From contig DATGZK010000081.1 of the NCBI GenBank assembly GCA_035489755.1, positions 1-64,000 on the forward strand: a stretch of DNA of 64,000 nt. Direction: 5' to 3'. The stretch comes from UBA9160 sp035489755 (GTDB taxonomy: Bacteria; Myxococcota_A; UBA9160). Of this stretch, positions 24,176-33,625 are shown one piece after another. Under the pieces are notes generated by a model. The model was not told the DNA's origin. It was given only the letters and a program-made list of their open reading frames with translations, and did not search any database. Made by a program: the position numbers and the translations under genes. The stretch's first letter is position 1; every line of letters starts with the position of its first letter.

Positions 24176-25503
24176 CAGATCTCCTCCTCAATGCGCAGCA
24201 GCCGGGTTGGGGCGGTCACATCCGCCATTCGATCGATGCGCTCGAGCGCGCGCCGAACTGCGGCTTCGCGGGCGGGGTGCGTCATCACGACGACGGGTAC
24301 AGAGGTCTCGGCGTGGCCGCGACCCTTCTGGATCACGGACTCGATGCCGATGCCCTCCTCCCCGAGAACGCCGGCGATCCGAGAGAGCACGCCCGGGCGG
24401 TCGAGCGCGGTGAAGCGCAGGTACGTCCGCCCGAACAGCTCCCCAAGCGGGACCAGCGGCTTTGGTCGCAATGCCTCGGGCAGGTAGGAAAGGGGCGCCA
24501 CCCGGCCCGCCGTACCCCGGTGAATCTCGCGGGCGATCTCCATGACGTCTGCCACCACGGCGCTCGCCGTGGGCATCTCTCCGGCACCCGCACCGTAGAA
24601 GAGAGTGGGGCCGACAGCGTCACCCTGCACGGCGATCGCATTCATCGCTCCATCCACCTTGGCCAGCAAACTCGCCGCCGGGATCAGCGTCGGGTGGACC
24701 CGCACCTCGATCCGCTCGGGCTCACCCTCTCGCAGCTTGGCGATTCCGAGGAGTTTGATCCGGTAGCCAAACTCGCGCGCGGCTTCGAACTCCACGGGAG
24801 CGAGACCTCGGATCCCCTCGGTCGGAATCTGCTTGAACGCGATGTCGGCACCGAACGCCATACCGGCAAGCAGCGTCAGCTTGTGTGCGGCATCGATGCC
24901 GTCCACGTCAAGAGTAGGATCGGCCTCGGCGTAGCCGAGCCGCTGGGCCCGCGCGAGCACCGTCTCGAACGTCTCGCCTGTTTTCTCCATCTCGGTCAGC
25001 ACATAGTTGGTCGTGCCGTTGATGATTCCATGCACGGACTGAATGCGGTTGGCAGCAAGGCCCTCACGCAGAGAGCGCAGGATCGGGATCCCGCCTCCGA
25101 CGCTCGCTTCGAATGCGACGTCGATGCCGCGGCGCCGTGCGGCATCGAAGATCTCCTTGCCATGCACAGCCAGCAGTGCCTTGTTTGCCGTGACCACGTG
25201 TTTTCCGCGTTCGACCGCTCGCAGGATGAGCCGCCGCGCGACTTCGTAGCCACCGATCAGCTCGATCACGATCGCGACTTCGGGATCGTCGATTAAGGCC
25301 TCTGCATCGGCGTCGAAACGGGCGCCGCCAAGATCGAGGTTGCAGGCGCGGCTCAAATCCAGGTCGGCGACCCGCACGAGACGCAGCGGAAAGCCCAGCC
25401 GTTCCTCGAGCACCGCGGAGTTCCGACGCAAAAGCTTTGCGACCCCAGCGCCGATAGTGCCAAGACCGATCAGCCCCACCCCGACTCTGGTCTCCTTGCC
25501 CAC
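24175..25503 (-). CDS. hom: Homoserine dehydrogenase with ACT domain
   Basis: The 442-residue enzyme reduces aspartate semialdehyde to homoserine. It has the NAD(P)-binding GLIGLGTIGAGV at the N-terminus, VTANKALLAVHG, the catalytic-region segment NGTTNYVLTEM, EADPTLDVDGIDAAHKL, and a C-terminal ACT domain (FTALDRPGVLSRIAGVLGEE) for feedback control. The GTG at 25503, five bases after the aminotransferase stop, was chosen because it begins right before the dinucleotide-binding fold; the longer open frame upstream overlaps the aminotransferase. It forms an operon with alaC-like and thrC. Confidence 0.93.
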   Translation of the reverse strand: MGKETRVGVGLIGLGTIGAGVAKLLRRNSAVLEERLGFPLRLVRVADLDLSRACNLDLGGARFDADAEALIDDPEVAIVIELIGGYEVARRLILRAVERGKHVVTANKALLAVHGKEIFDAARRRGIDVAFEASVGGGIPILRSLREGLAANRIQSVHGIINGTTNYVLTEMEKTGETFETVLARAQRLGYAEADPTLDVDGIDAAHKLTLLAGMAFGADIAFKQIPTEGIRGLAPVEFEAAREFGYRIKLLGIAKLREGEPERIEVRVHPTLIPAASLLAKVDGAMNAIAVQGDAVGPTLFYGAGAGEMPTASAVVADVMEIAREIHRGTAGRVAPLSYLPEALRPKPLVPLGELFGRTYLRFTALDRPGVLSRIAGVLGEEGIGIESVIQKGRGHAETSVPVVVMTHPAREAAVRRALERIDRMADVTAPTRLLRIEEEI

Positions 25504-25508
25504 TGTCG

Positions 25509-26708
25509 TCAGACCTGGTCCCGGAGGAAGCGTCGGATGCCGCGCACCGCCTGTCGGATGCGTTGTTTGTTCTCCACGAGCGCAAATCGAATGTAACCCT
25601 CGCCCGTCTCTCCGAAGCCCACGCCGGGCGAGACGGCGACCTTCGCCTCTTCCAGCAAACGCTTCGAGAACTCGAGCGAGCCCATAGCGCGTACCGGCTC
25701 CGGGAGCTGGGCCCAAACAAACATCGTGCCAAGGGGTTTCTCGATCTTCCACGCCCCTTCGCCCGGATGGCCGAGACCATCGATCAGCGTGTCGCGACGC
25801 TCGCGGTAGGTGTCGACCGCCTCCTGCACGCAGTCCTGGGGCCCACGCAGTGCCACGATCGCGCCAATTTGGATGGGTTGCGGCATGCCGTAGTCGAGAT
25901 AGCTCTTGATCCGGCCGAGAGCGTAAATCATGTCGGAATTGCCGGCGGCGAATCCCACGCGCCAGCCGGCCATCGAGTGGCTCTTGGAGAGCGAGCCGAA
26001 CTCGATCGCTACGTCTCGCGCGCCAGGCACCTCCAGGATGGAGGGCGCCTTGTAGCCATCAAAGGTGATCTCCGCGTAGGCGAAGTCGTGCACGACCATG
26101 AGGTCGTTCTCCTTCGCGAAGGCGATCACCTTCTCAAAGAATCCTCGGTCCACGACCTGCGTGGTGGGATTCGCCGGAAATGAGAGCATGAGGAGCTTGG
26201 GCTTTGGCCAAGTCCGGCGCATCGCCGTTTCCAGGTTTGCGATGAAATCGGAGTCAGGGGCGAGCGGAACGGTCCGCAGATCACCGCCCGCGATGATGAC
26301 CGAGTACTGATGAATCGGGTAGGCGGGGTCAGGACACAAGACCACGTCGCCCGGCCCGACGGTCATCAGAACGAAGTGGGAGAGGCCCTCCTTCGCACCG
26401 ATCACCGCGATGGCCTCACGGTCCGGATCGAGGTCTACGTCGTGCCGACGCTTGTACCATTCCGAAATCGCTGCCCGAAGATTCGGCAAACCTCGCGACG
26501 AGGAATAGCGATGATTGCGAGGATTGTGGGCAGCCTCGCAGATCTTCTCAATCACGTGAGGCGGCGTCGGGAGGTCTGGATTCCCCATGCCGAGGTCGAT
26601 CACGTCCTCGCCCGCGCGGCGCGCCGCCGTCATCAGCGCGATCACCTCGGCGAAGACGTAAGGCGGGAGCCGGTTGAGCTTATGGAAGTCGTGACGGACG
26701 CGGGACAT
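25509..26708 (-). CDS. alaC: Class I/II aminotransferase (AlaC-like)
   Basis: A 399-residue PLP-dependent aminotransferase. It has IDLGMGNPDLPTP, the CPDPAYPIHQYSVIIAGG loop, ANPTTQVVD, the catalytic lysine in SLSKSHSMAGWRVGF, and the C-terminal substrate-binding Arg in GEGYIRFALVEN. The sequence matches the AlaC glutamate-pyruvate aminotransferase branch, with LL-diaminopimelate aminotransferase as a close alternative. A strong GAGAGGAGAAC ribosome binding site precedes the ATG. Its place in front of hom and thrC suggests a role in aspartate/alanine-family amino acid metabolism. Confidence 0.85.
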   Translation of the reverse strand: MSRVRHDFHKLNRLPPYVFAEVIALMTAARRAGEDVIDLGMGNPDLPTPPHVIEKICEAAHNPRNHRYSSSRGLPNLRAAISEWYKRRHDVDLDPDREAIAVIGAKEGLSHFVLMTVGPGDVVLCPDPAYPIHQYSVIIAGGDLRTVPLAPDSDFIANLETAMRRTWPKPKLLMLSFPANPTTQVVDRGFFEKVIAFAKENDLMVVHDFAYAEITFDGYKAPSILEVPGARDVAIEFGSLSKSHSMAGWRVGFAAGNSDMIYALGRIKSYLDYGMPQPIQIGAIVALRGPQDCVQEAVDTYRERRDTLIDGLGHPGEGAWKIEKPLGTMFVWAQLPEPVRAMGSLEFSKRLLEEAKVAVSPGVGFGETGEGYIRFALVENKQRIRQAVRGIRRFLRDQV

Positions 26709-26717
26709 GTTCTCCTC

Positions 26718-27623
26718 TCAATCGACAGGGGAAGGGTGAACCATCGAGCGGCTCCGAGCCGCCTGCAGCGTCTCTTCGGCATTGTAAGAGGAACGGATGA
26801 GCGGGCCGCTCGCGACGTGCAAGAAACCGAGCGCGCGACCCTCCTCGGCGAGCAGGTCGAATTCCTCGGGGTCCCAATATCGCTCCACGGCCAGGTGCAG
26901 GCGCGACGGGCGCAAGTATTGTCCGATGGTCACCGTGTCGACACCTGCGTCACGCAGCGCCCGCAACACTTCCAAGACTTCTTCGTGGGTCTCTCCAAGC
27001 CCAACCATAAGACCAGATTTCACGATCGCCTGGGTACGCTGCCGCTTCGCATGGGCGAGTACCGCGACGGAGCGCTCGAAGCGCGCCCCGGGCCGCACTC
27101 GCCGGTACAGGCGCGGTACGGTCTCGACGTTGTGGTTGTAGACGTCCGGCTCGGCCGCGCACACCGCCTCCACCGCGATAAGACTGCCTTGGAAATCGGG
27201 AGTCAGCACCTCCACCGTCACGGTCTTGCGTTGCAGGCGGATCGCTCGAATCACGGCCGCGAAATGGCCCGCTCCGCCATCTGCGAGATCGTCTCGATTG
27301 ACCGAAGTCAGCACGACGTGGTGTAGACCTAGTGCGGCCACAGCGCTCGCCACGCGGGTCGGTTCCGCCGGATTCGGCCCCCCTGTGGGCCGCCCCGTTT
27401 CCACCGCGCAAAACCGACAGGCGCGGGTGCACACGGCACCGAGCAGCATGAAGGTGACATGGCCACGGGCCCAGCAGTCGCCCCGGTTCGGGCAGCGCGC
27501 CTCTTCACAGACCGTGTGGAGGTCGAGACCGCGGAGCAGGCGCTCAAGCGCCGGCACTGCCGGCGAGCGCGTAGGCGTACGGAGGCAATGGGGCGGAAGA
27601 CGACGGTGCACGAACGCGCCCAC
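26718..27623 (-). CDS. lipA: Lipoyl synthase
   Basis: The radical SAM enzyme inserts two sulfurs into octanoyl-carrier protein to make lipoate. It has the auxiliary cluster motif C-x4-C-x5-C (TVCEEARCPNRGDC), the radical SAM C-x3-C-x2-C (CTRACRFC), and the C-terminal SSYNAEE loop with the Ser that ligates the auxiliary cluster. The open frame extends to a TTG at 27671. A GTG at 27623 gives 301 residues with the usual 34-35 residues before TVCEEA, so I prefer it, but the start is uncertain. The stop is nine bases before alaC. Confidence 0.9.
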   Translation of the reverse strand: MGAFVHRRLPPHCLRTPTRSPAVPALERLLRGLDLHTVCEEARCPNRGDCWARGHVTFMLLGAVCTRACRFCAVETGRPTGGPNPAEPTRVASAVAALGLHHVVLTSVNRDDLADGGAGHFAAVIRAIRLQRKTVTVEVLTPDFQGSLIAVEAVCAAEPDVYNHNVETVPRLYRRVRPGARFERSVAVLAHAKRQRTQAIVKSGLMVGLGETHEEVLEVLRALRDAGVDTVTIGQYLRPSRLHLAVERYWDPEEFDLLAEEGRALGFLHVASGPLIRSSYNAEETLQAARSRSMVHPSPVD

Positions 27624-28001
27624 CCCGTGCCCCACATGCACGATCTGGCCTGCCCGAAGCTCGCTGGACAAGACGACCCGACCTCGCTAGATGCTCAAGA
27701 TTATTGGAGAAATTGGGCTTGGGCAAGCAGGGTGGCTGAGTTCTCGGCCGCTGCGATCGCCGGGCGCACTCGCTTGCGTGAGGGGGCCGAGGCCGCCCGG
27801 GTCCGTGATGAAACCCCGCAGCCGGGGTGGAGAGCCGCTGTGCCGCGAAGGGCGGCCTGGGATCGCGTGTGCAGCCTCGCCCGCGTCCAACGAGCCTCTC
27901 CGCGAGGCCACGGCTCTTGGGAATGCGCCGGAAGCGATGGGGCCAGGAGGCGGTGCGCTCCCCACACATCCAGCGGCCCCGGTCGTGCGTACAATCCGTG
28001 C
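27624..28001. other. Divergent intergenic region between lipA and the di-iron gene
   Basis: About 380 nt separates two divergent genes. It holds an unusually AT-rich patch (27697-27725) that may contain the lipA promoter, and a good -10 element for the rightward gene (listed separately). Only short chance hairpins are visible (for example GCCTC/GAGGC at 27894-27908). No RNA gene or reading frame with family similarity was seen. Confidence 0.4.
27990..27995 (+). promoter_or_regulatory. -10 element immediately before the di-iron gene (leaderless candidate)
   Basis: TACAAT at 27990-27995 matches five of six consensus -10 bases and lies only six bases before the ATG at 28002. Transcription would start at or next to the ATG, giving a leaderless mRNA. 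This fits the absence of a Shine-Dalgarno sequence. No clear -35 is present. Confidence 0.35.
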
Positions 28002-28910
28002 ATGGAAGAGTTTGACCTCGACGCATACACGGCGCGCTCGCGCGCCCTCGACCTCTCCGGCATCGATTTTGATCGCGTGCCAGAAACGCCGCTGGCTCCG
28101 GAAGCGCTTCGAACGCTTAGCTATATGCAGGACATCGAGAGTCACACCATCGTCTACCTGCGTCAGCTCCTCGCAACGCGCGTGATTGATGAGCCTGAAG
28201 TGGCAACCTTTCTTTCCTGCTGGATCTACGAGGAGACTTTCCACGGTCGCGCCCTGGATCGCTTTCTCGCTGCCGCTGGCCATCGAGTTTCACGCCCAAA
28301 GCCACGTTCAAAGACAGGGCTCGGCGGCTGGCTCGAGGAGCGCACAACCGCCCTGCTTTCACGCGCGTGGAGGAACTTCGTCGCGGTCCACATGACCTGG
28401 GGTGCGCTCAACGAGCTCACCACCCTGACCGGATACCGCCGACTTGCGGCGCTCGCGAACCACCCCGTGCTCTCCGAGCTCCTCGCGCGAATCGTGTGTG
28501 ACGAGAGCCGCCACTTCTCCTTCTATTTCAAGCAGGCCGAGCGCCGGCTTGGCACACCCGGGGCGGCGCAGGTGACACGCTTTTTGATCGAAAACTTCTG
28601 GGCGCCGGTCGGAAGTGGCGTCCAGCCTCGCCATGAGACTCGCTTTGTCGCCGGGTATCTTTTCTCAAGCCCGGAAGGACGCGCCGCAGCGCAAAAGATC
28701 GACGACACGATCCGGCGCCTGCCGGGGCTTCGAGGAGTTCCTCTGATTGGCGCTTGGCTCGAGCGTGAACTCCCGTCACGTCGAGCGCATCCGGAGGGCG
28801 AAGCCGGTCCCTATGCCCTCCCCTCAAGCGGCTCTCCTTTGGGAAATCGATCGGCTCAAGGGCTTCGGGGCCTCTCCTCGCCCGGCCCGTCGGTAGGGAT
28901 CCTCCGCTAA
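28002..28910 (+). CDS. Ferritin-like di-iron protein (acyl-ACP desaturase-like)
   Basis: The 302-residue protein has a four-helix di-iron layout: a first-helix Glu in MQDIESHTIVYL, an E-x2-H pair in EETFHGRALDRF, a third-helix Glu in GALNELTTL, and DESRHFSFYFKQAERRL in the fourth. This resembles stearoyl-ACP desaturase-like (DesA) proteins of actinobacteria and deltaproteobacteria. The likely activity is O2-dependent oxidation or desaturation of an acyl chain; the substrate is unknown. The last 50 residues are Pro/Ser/Gly-rich and probably disordered. The ATG at 28002 is chosen because the open frame before it has no similarity and because the -10 element sits directly in front. Confidence 0.75.
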   Translation: MEEFDLDAYTARSRALDLSGIDFDRVPETPLAPEALRTLSYMQDIESHTIVYLRQLLATRVIDEPEVATFLSCWIYEETFHGRALDRFLAAAGHRVSRPKPRSKTGLGGWLEERTTALLSRAWRNFVAVHMTWGALNELTTLTGYRRLAALANHPVLSELLARIVCDESRHFSFYFKQAERRLGTPGAAQVTRFLIENFWAPVGSGVQPRHETRFVAGYLFSSPEGRAAAQKIDDTIRRLPGLRGVPLIGAWLERELPSRRAHPEGEAGPYALPSSGSPLGNRSAQGLRGLSSPGPSVGILR

Positions 28911-29243
28911 GGTCGTCGATTCGGCTGCGCGCTTACAGATCTCGGGCCGACCGCGAAGCAAACCCTTGAAACCCCGTCTCGCCTGGTCCGTACTGGAGCG
29001 CACAGCCTCATCGCTGCGTTTCGTCTCTTATGCCAGGTGCACTGCGGCGAGAGCGCTTCCCCTTCTCTCCGCGTCCGGCGGCGGGATCGATCGCCGCGGC
29101 ACGACGAGGCGTCGCGAGACACCGCGAGCCGAGGCAGCGTTCACAGTGGCGCTCCGGAAGGGGGCCGATCTAGACTGCTCGGCTCCCAAGGAACCGGCCG
29201 GGAACCCCATCGCTTCATTGCTCGCAACCAAGGACTTCCATCA
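28911..29243 (+). other. Intergenic region before the ZIP transporter gene
   Basis: A 333-nt stretch between two rightward genes. I see no convincing terminator, promoter pair, RNA gene or conserved reading frame in it. A TAGACT at 29171 is a possible -10 without a -35. Confidence 0.3.
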
Positions 29244-29987
29244 TTGTCCCCGCTCGCCCAGTCGCTGATCGCCACGCTGCTCGTGAGCCTCACCTCATTC
29301 GTCGCCATCGTCTTCGCATTCTCCGACCTCTGGACCGAGCGCCGCCAAATGCTGCTCTTAAGCTTTGCCGCCGGCGTGCTGCTATCGACGGTGTTCCTCG
29401 AGCTTTTTCCGGAGGCGGTCGAGCAGGCGCGCGGAGACGGCAACATATTCGTTGCCACGCTCGCGGCGATGATTGGATTCTTCTTCCTCGAGCGGTTCTT
29501 GCAAGGGTTCCATGCTCACGAGGAAGGCCGTGCGATGGCGTCGCGTTACTTGGTTCTCATCGGGAACGGTGTCCACAATTTTATCGATGGGGTTGTTGTT
29601 GCCGCGAGCTTCATCGCGAGTCCTGCCCTTGGGATCGCGACCACCCTCGCGGTGGTCGCCCACGAGATCCCTCACGAGATCGCGGACTACGCGATTCTGA
29701 TCCGCAGCAAGCTCTCCCCCCGGAACGCCCTGATCGTGAATTTCCTCTCGGGTCTAACGGCGCTCGCAGGCGTCTTTGCGTGCTTTGGACTCAAGAGCCT
29801 CGTACAGGCTCACCTTGGCTGGTTTCTGACCGCGACCGCGGGCATGTTCATCTATATCGCCGCCTCGGATCTTATCCCCGAGCTCCATACCCACGAACAC
29901 CGCAATCAGTGGATCTACACCGTACCGTTCGTCCTGGGCATCGCTCTCATGGCGATCCTCGGTGCGGTCGTGACCGGCAGGCATTAG
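29244..29987 (+). CDS. ZIP-family divalent metal transporter
   Basis: A 247-residue inner-membrane protein with eight predicted helices. The ZIP metal-binding signatures are NGVHNFIDGVVV in helix 4 and AHEIPHEIADYAIL in helix 5, and a histidine-containing loop (FHAHEEGRAM) lies before helix 4. It should move zinc or another divalent metal such as iron or manganese into the cytosol. The TTG at 29244 follows AAGGA at 9 nt and gives the normal family length. The open frame extending back to 29037 has no family similarity. Confidence 0.88.
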   Translation: MSPLAQSLIATLLVSLTSFVAIVFAFSDLWTERRQMLLLSFAAGVLLSTVFLELFPEAVEQARGDGNIFVATLAAMIGFFFLERFLQGFHAHEEGRAMASRYLVLIGNGVHNFIDGVVVAASFIASPALGIATTLAVVAHEIPHEIADYAILIRSKLSPRNALIVNFLSGLTALAGVFACFGLKSLVQAHLGWFLTATAGMFIYIAASDLIPELHTHEHRNQWIYTVPFVLGIALMAILGAVVTGRH

Positions 29988-30001
29988 GGGATGGGGTCGC
30001 C

Positions 30002-31348
30002 TCAGCGATCGGCTTCGAGCCATGCAAAGAGCGCGTAGAACGGGACCCCAGTTGCCGCCACGGCGAGGGCGATCATGCATTCCCGCGTGCTTCCCTCGAT
30101 CATCGCGACTGCGATCGCGGCGTTTGCGACGAGATAGAGCGCAGGTACCCATGGGTAGCCCCACGCGCGATAGGGTCGGGGAAGATTCGGTTTTCTTCTC
30201 CGAAGCGTATAGAGCGCCGCTGTATCGGCCATGGTAGCGACCACGATCGCGAAGGTCGTGAAGTCCAGTACGTTGGGAAAGCTGCGCAGCACGAGCAGGA
30301 TCGCGACTGCGGCAGCAGCCTGAACCGCGAGCGCAACGTACGGGGTCGCGTGTGCATCGTGCACTCGATCCACCCCGCCGAAGAAGCGCCCGTCGATCGC
30401 CATGGCATAGGCGATCCGCGGACCGACGAGAATCGTCGCGTTCAGCGTGCCAAGGATTGATCCCAACACGAAGAGGGCAACGAGAGTCCCGCCGAGCGGG
30501 CCAAACAAATGACGCGCCGCGGCCTCCCCCACGTTGGCGACTCCCCGCTGCGCGCCTACCGGGAGCGCGTACAGGTAAACGAGATTCACGAGCAGATAGA
30601 CCACCGTACACAGGACAAGGCCGAGAAAGAGGGAGCGCGGCACGTTGCGGGCGGGGTCGTGAATTTCACTGGCCACATAGACGGCGGCGTTCCAGCCGAG
30701 ATAGCTGAACAGAACCGGTGAGAGTGCGCGCCCGAAGTGAGAGATCGGAACCGCGTTCGCACCCTCCACGAGCGGCGAGAAATTCGCGATCGCCCCGTGG
30801 CCCGTGAGCGGGCCAAAGAACACGAACGCAAGAAGCGCCACGACCTTAAAACCCGTCGTGAGGTTGTTAAAGCGCGCGCCGGCGCGCACACCCAGGTAGT
30901 TCAGAATCGACGACGCCACTGTGACGGCCAAGGCGACTGCAAGCTCGCCGCCGCTTCCCAGCGGAAAGAAGTGCCCGAGAGCGGCGGCGAATCCCGCCGC
31001 GAGGGTCGCGATCGTGCCGACATAAATCACGAAGAACGTGAGCCACCCGACCAAGAAGCCGGCGACTGGATGATACGCCTCCCGCAAGTAGACGTAGTCA
31101 CCGCCCGCATGAGGGAACATCGCGCCGAGCTCAGCGTTGGCGAGGGCACCCGCGAGGGATAGCAGCCCCCCCGCGATCCAGACGGCGAGCACGAGGCCGG
31201 GGTGCGGAAGCTTGTCCGCGATGTCTCCTGGCGTGAGAAAGATGCCCGAGCCGATGACGGATGCGACGCAGATGAGCGTCGAGTCCGTGAGGGAAAGCTC
31301 TCGCCGGAGCCGATCGCGGGGATGGCGGTCCGGCTCCGGCGCGGACAA
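30002..31348 (-). CDS. APC-superfamily amino acid permease
   Basis: A 448-residue inner-membrane protein with twelve predicted helices of the LAT/APA type. It begins with VASVIGSGIFLTPGDIA, carrying the unwound helix-1 GSGIF substrate site, followed by ALANAELGAMFPHAGGDYVYLREAY, EIHDPARNVPRSL and the C-terminal RRRKPNLPRPYRAWGYPWVPALY loop. It probably imports or exchanges an amino acid; the substrate is not predictable. The TTG at 31348 follows AGGGAAGGG and lies nine bases after the pyrophosphatase gene, so the two are likely cotranscribed. Confidence 0.88.
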   Translation of the reverse strand: MSAPEPDRHPRDRLRRELSLTDSTLICVASVIGSGIFLTPGDIADKLPHPGLVLAVWIAGGLLSLAGALANAELGAMFPHAGGDYVYLREAYHPVAGFLVGWLTFFVIYVGTIATLAAGFAAALGHFFPLGSGGELAVALAVTVASSILNYLGVRAGARFNNLTTGFKVVALLAFVFFGPLTGHGAIANFSPLVEGANAVPISHFGRALSPVLFSYLGWNAAVYVASEIHDPARNVPRSLFLGLVLCTVVYLLVNLVYLYALPVGAQRGVANVGEAAARHLFGPLGGTLVALFVLGSILGTLNATILVGPRIAYAMAIDGRFFGGVDRVHDAHATPYVALAVQAAAAVAILLVLRSFPNVLDFTTFAIVVATMADTAALYTLRRRKPNLPRPYRAWGYPWVPALYLVANAAIAVAMIEGSTRECMIALAVAATGVPFYALFAWLEADR

Positions 31349-31357
31349 GGCCCTTCC

Positions 31358-33406
31358 CTAGTGCGCGAGGAAGGGAATGATGAGCAGAGCGACGATGTTG
31401 ACCAACTTGAGCATCGGGTTAATGGCCGGACCCGCGGTGTCTTTGTAGGGGTCGCCGACGGTATCTCCGGTCACCGCGGCTTTGTGGGCGTCACTTCCCT
31501 TGCCGCCGAGTGCCCCGCTCTCGATGTATTTCTTGGCGTTGTCCCACGCCGCGCCACCGGTCGTCATGGAGATGGCGACACAAACTCCAGACACAATGGA
31601 GCCGATGAGGAGCCCGCCAAGGGCCTGCGCACCCAGGATGAGACCCACGATCACCGGAATCAACGCGGGAATGAGCGCGGGGGCCACCATTTGCTTGAGC
31701 GCCGTGGCGGTCACGAGGTCGACGCAGGTGCGATAGTCCGGCGCGGCTTTGCCTTCCATGAGACCCTTGATTTCGCGGAACTGCCGACGCACCTCCTGGA
31801 CCACCTGACCGCCGGCCACGCCCACGGCATTCATCGCAAGCGAAGCAAAAATGAAGGGGATGACCGCGCCGAGGAAGAGCCCAGCCAGAACGTTGGGATT
31901 GCTGATGTCGAAGCTGAGATTCTGAACGCCACTGCCGCCGAGTCTCTTCAGATCCTCGATGAACGTCGCAAACAACACGACAGCAGCGAGGCCGGCCGAG
32001 GCGATCGCGTAGCCCTTGGTCACGGCTTTGGTCGTGTTCCCCACGGCATCGAGGGGGTCGGTCACCGATCGGATCTCCTTCCCCATGTCTGCCATTTGCG
32101 CGATGCCACCCGCGTTGTCGGTGATCGGCCCGTAGGCGTCGATCGCGACCACGATGCCCGCCAGCGAGAGCATGCTCATCGCGGCGATGGCTACCCCGAA
32201 GAGCCCGGCGAGTGCCTGGCATACCAGCATGGCAGCGACGATCACAAAGACCGGAAGGACCGTGGACTGCATCCCCACTGCAAGCCCGCTGATGATGTTG
32301 GTCGCGTGGCCCCCGACCGAGTCGTTGGCGATCTTGATGACGGGCCTTGCGTTGCTGCCGGTGTAGATGTCTGTGATCCACATCATCGCGCCCGTCACCA
32401 CGCCCCCGATCGCCGCGCACAGAACCAGACTTGTGGCGCTGAAGCTCGCCTCTGCCGGGATCGTGATCCACGCGCCCGTGGCAAGCGCCAAGAATCCGAG
32501 GGAGAGGACCGTCGCGATGCCAAGGCCCGTATACATGGCCGCCATGACATTCGGCGCCTTCGTGCCTTTCGCGGGACCCACCCGCACAAACGGGATCGCC
32601 ACCACAGAACCCAGGATTCCCACGCCCCCGACGAGCAGCGGGTAGAGGAACATCTGTGTGCTTGTGGGATACAGGATGTGCGCCAAGAGCATTGCGGCAG
32701 CCGCGGTCACCCCGTAGGTCTCGAACAGGTCCGCGGCCATGCCCGCGCAGTCGCCGACGTTGTCGCCCACGTTGTCGGCGATCACCGCTGGGTTGCGCGG
32801 ATCGTCCTCGGGGATATTCGCCTCCAGCTTGCCGACGAGGTCGGCACCGACGTCCGCGCCCTTGGTGAAAATGCCGCCGCCAAGGCGCGCGAAGACCGAG
32901 ATGAGGGAGCCGCCAAAGGCGAGCCCGATCAGGGCATCGGGCTTGGTGACGCCCGAGGCCTCCATGGCCGTCGCAAGGGCGACGAGGGCGAACAGGCCTA
33001 GGCCCACGACCATCAGGCCCGTTACCGCCCCACCTTGGAAGGCCAGGGCGAAGGCGCGTTGGAACCCGTCCTTCGCCGCCTCCGCGACCCGGACATTGGC
33101 CCGCACGGACACGTTCATGCCGATGATCCCGGCCGACGCGCTGGCAACGGCTCCGAGAACAAACCCGGCGGCCGTCCACAGCCCAAGAGAAGGCAGGAAC
33201 GCAATGATTGCCGCAAGGGGAATGCCCACGAACGCCACGGTCCGGTACTGGCGCGAAAGGAAGGCCTGGGCCCCCGTGCGGATGGCCCCCGCGATCTCGA
33301 GGGCGCGGGGGGAGGTGGCCGGAGAGGCAAGCACCCTGCGGAACAGCCAGAAGCCGACGCCAATCGCCAGCCCGGCCGCAATCAGGGCGAAGAGAGTGAT
33401 GGACAT
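31358..33406 (-). CDS. hppA: Membrane H+-translocating pyrophosphatase, K+-independent type
   Basis: The 682-residue membrane enzyme couples pyrophosphate hydrolysis to proton pumping. The pyrophosphate-binding acidic motifs are DVGADLVGKLE and DDPRNPAVIADNVGDNVGD; about 16 helices are predicted. The segment GNTTKAVTKGYAIASAG has Lys and Thr at the two positions that distinguish K+-independent pumps (K+-dependent enzymes have Ala and Gly/Ala). The ATG at 33406 follows GGGAGACGCCA. The gene probably helps recover energy from pyrophosphate made in biosynthesis, and lies in front of the APC permease. Confidence 0.93.
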   Translation of the reverse strand: MSITLFALIAAGLAIGVGFWLFRRVLASPATSPRALEIAGAIRTGAQAFLSRQYRTVAFVGIPLAAIIAFLPSLGLWTAAGFVLGAVASASAGIIGMNVSVRANVRVAEAAKDGFQRAFALAFQGGAVTGLMVVGLGLFALVALATAMEASGVTKPDALIGLAFGGSLISVFARLGGGIFTKGADVGADLVGKLEANIPEDDPRNPAVIADNVGDNVGDCAGMAADLFETYGVTAAAAMLLAHILYPTSTQMFLYPLLVGGVGILGSVVAIPFVRVGPAKGTKAPNVMAAMYTGLGIATVLSLGFLALATGAWITIPAEASFSATSLVLCAAIGGVVTGAMMWITDIYTGSNARPVIKIANDSVGGHATNIISGLAVGMQSTVLPVFVIVAAMLVCQALAGLFGVAIAAMSMLSLAGIVVAIDAYGPITDNAGGIAQMADMGKEIRSVTDPLDAVGNTTKAVTKGYAIASAGLAAVVLFATFIEDLKRLGGSGVQNLSFDISNPNVLAGLFLGAVIPFIFASLAMNAVGVAGGQVVQEVRRQFREIKGLMEGKAAPDYRTCVDLVTATALKQMVAPALIPALIPVIVGLILGAQALGGLLIGSIVSGVCVAISMTTGGAAWDNAKKYIESGALGGKGSDAHKAAVTGDTVGDPYKDTAGPAINPMLKLVNIVALLIIPFLAH

Positions 33407-33625
33407 TGGCGTCTCCCGATTGGCGCGGGTCTTCAAGGCCTATCGCACAAGGGGGTGACCAGACCCGGCCCGATCCAGGTTTGGGCCCGTTCGATCGCTC
33501 CCGTGGACGGGGGAAGAAGCGAGGATCTCGGCCCCGCGAGGCACCCCCAGGCGGCGGCACACACTAGACGGCTAGACGCGGATCGTCCAGTCCCGATTGG
33601 GGTTTCGGGCTAGACTCGAGGTTGC

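Noticed and set aside
31491..33560. A minus-strand open frame of 689 codons over the pyrophosphatase gene
   Set aside because: It is a GC-driven shadow in another frame: the product is Arg/Gly/His-rich without family similarity, while the hppA frame is complete and conserved. The 599-codon plus-strand frame at 31202-33001 is rejected for the same reason.
33564..33616. Three copies of CTAGAC (33564, 33572 and 33610) between hppA and the DUF2007 gene
   Set aside because: Copies are six to seven bases long and irregularly spaced; not enough to call an operator without comparison to relatives.
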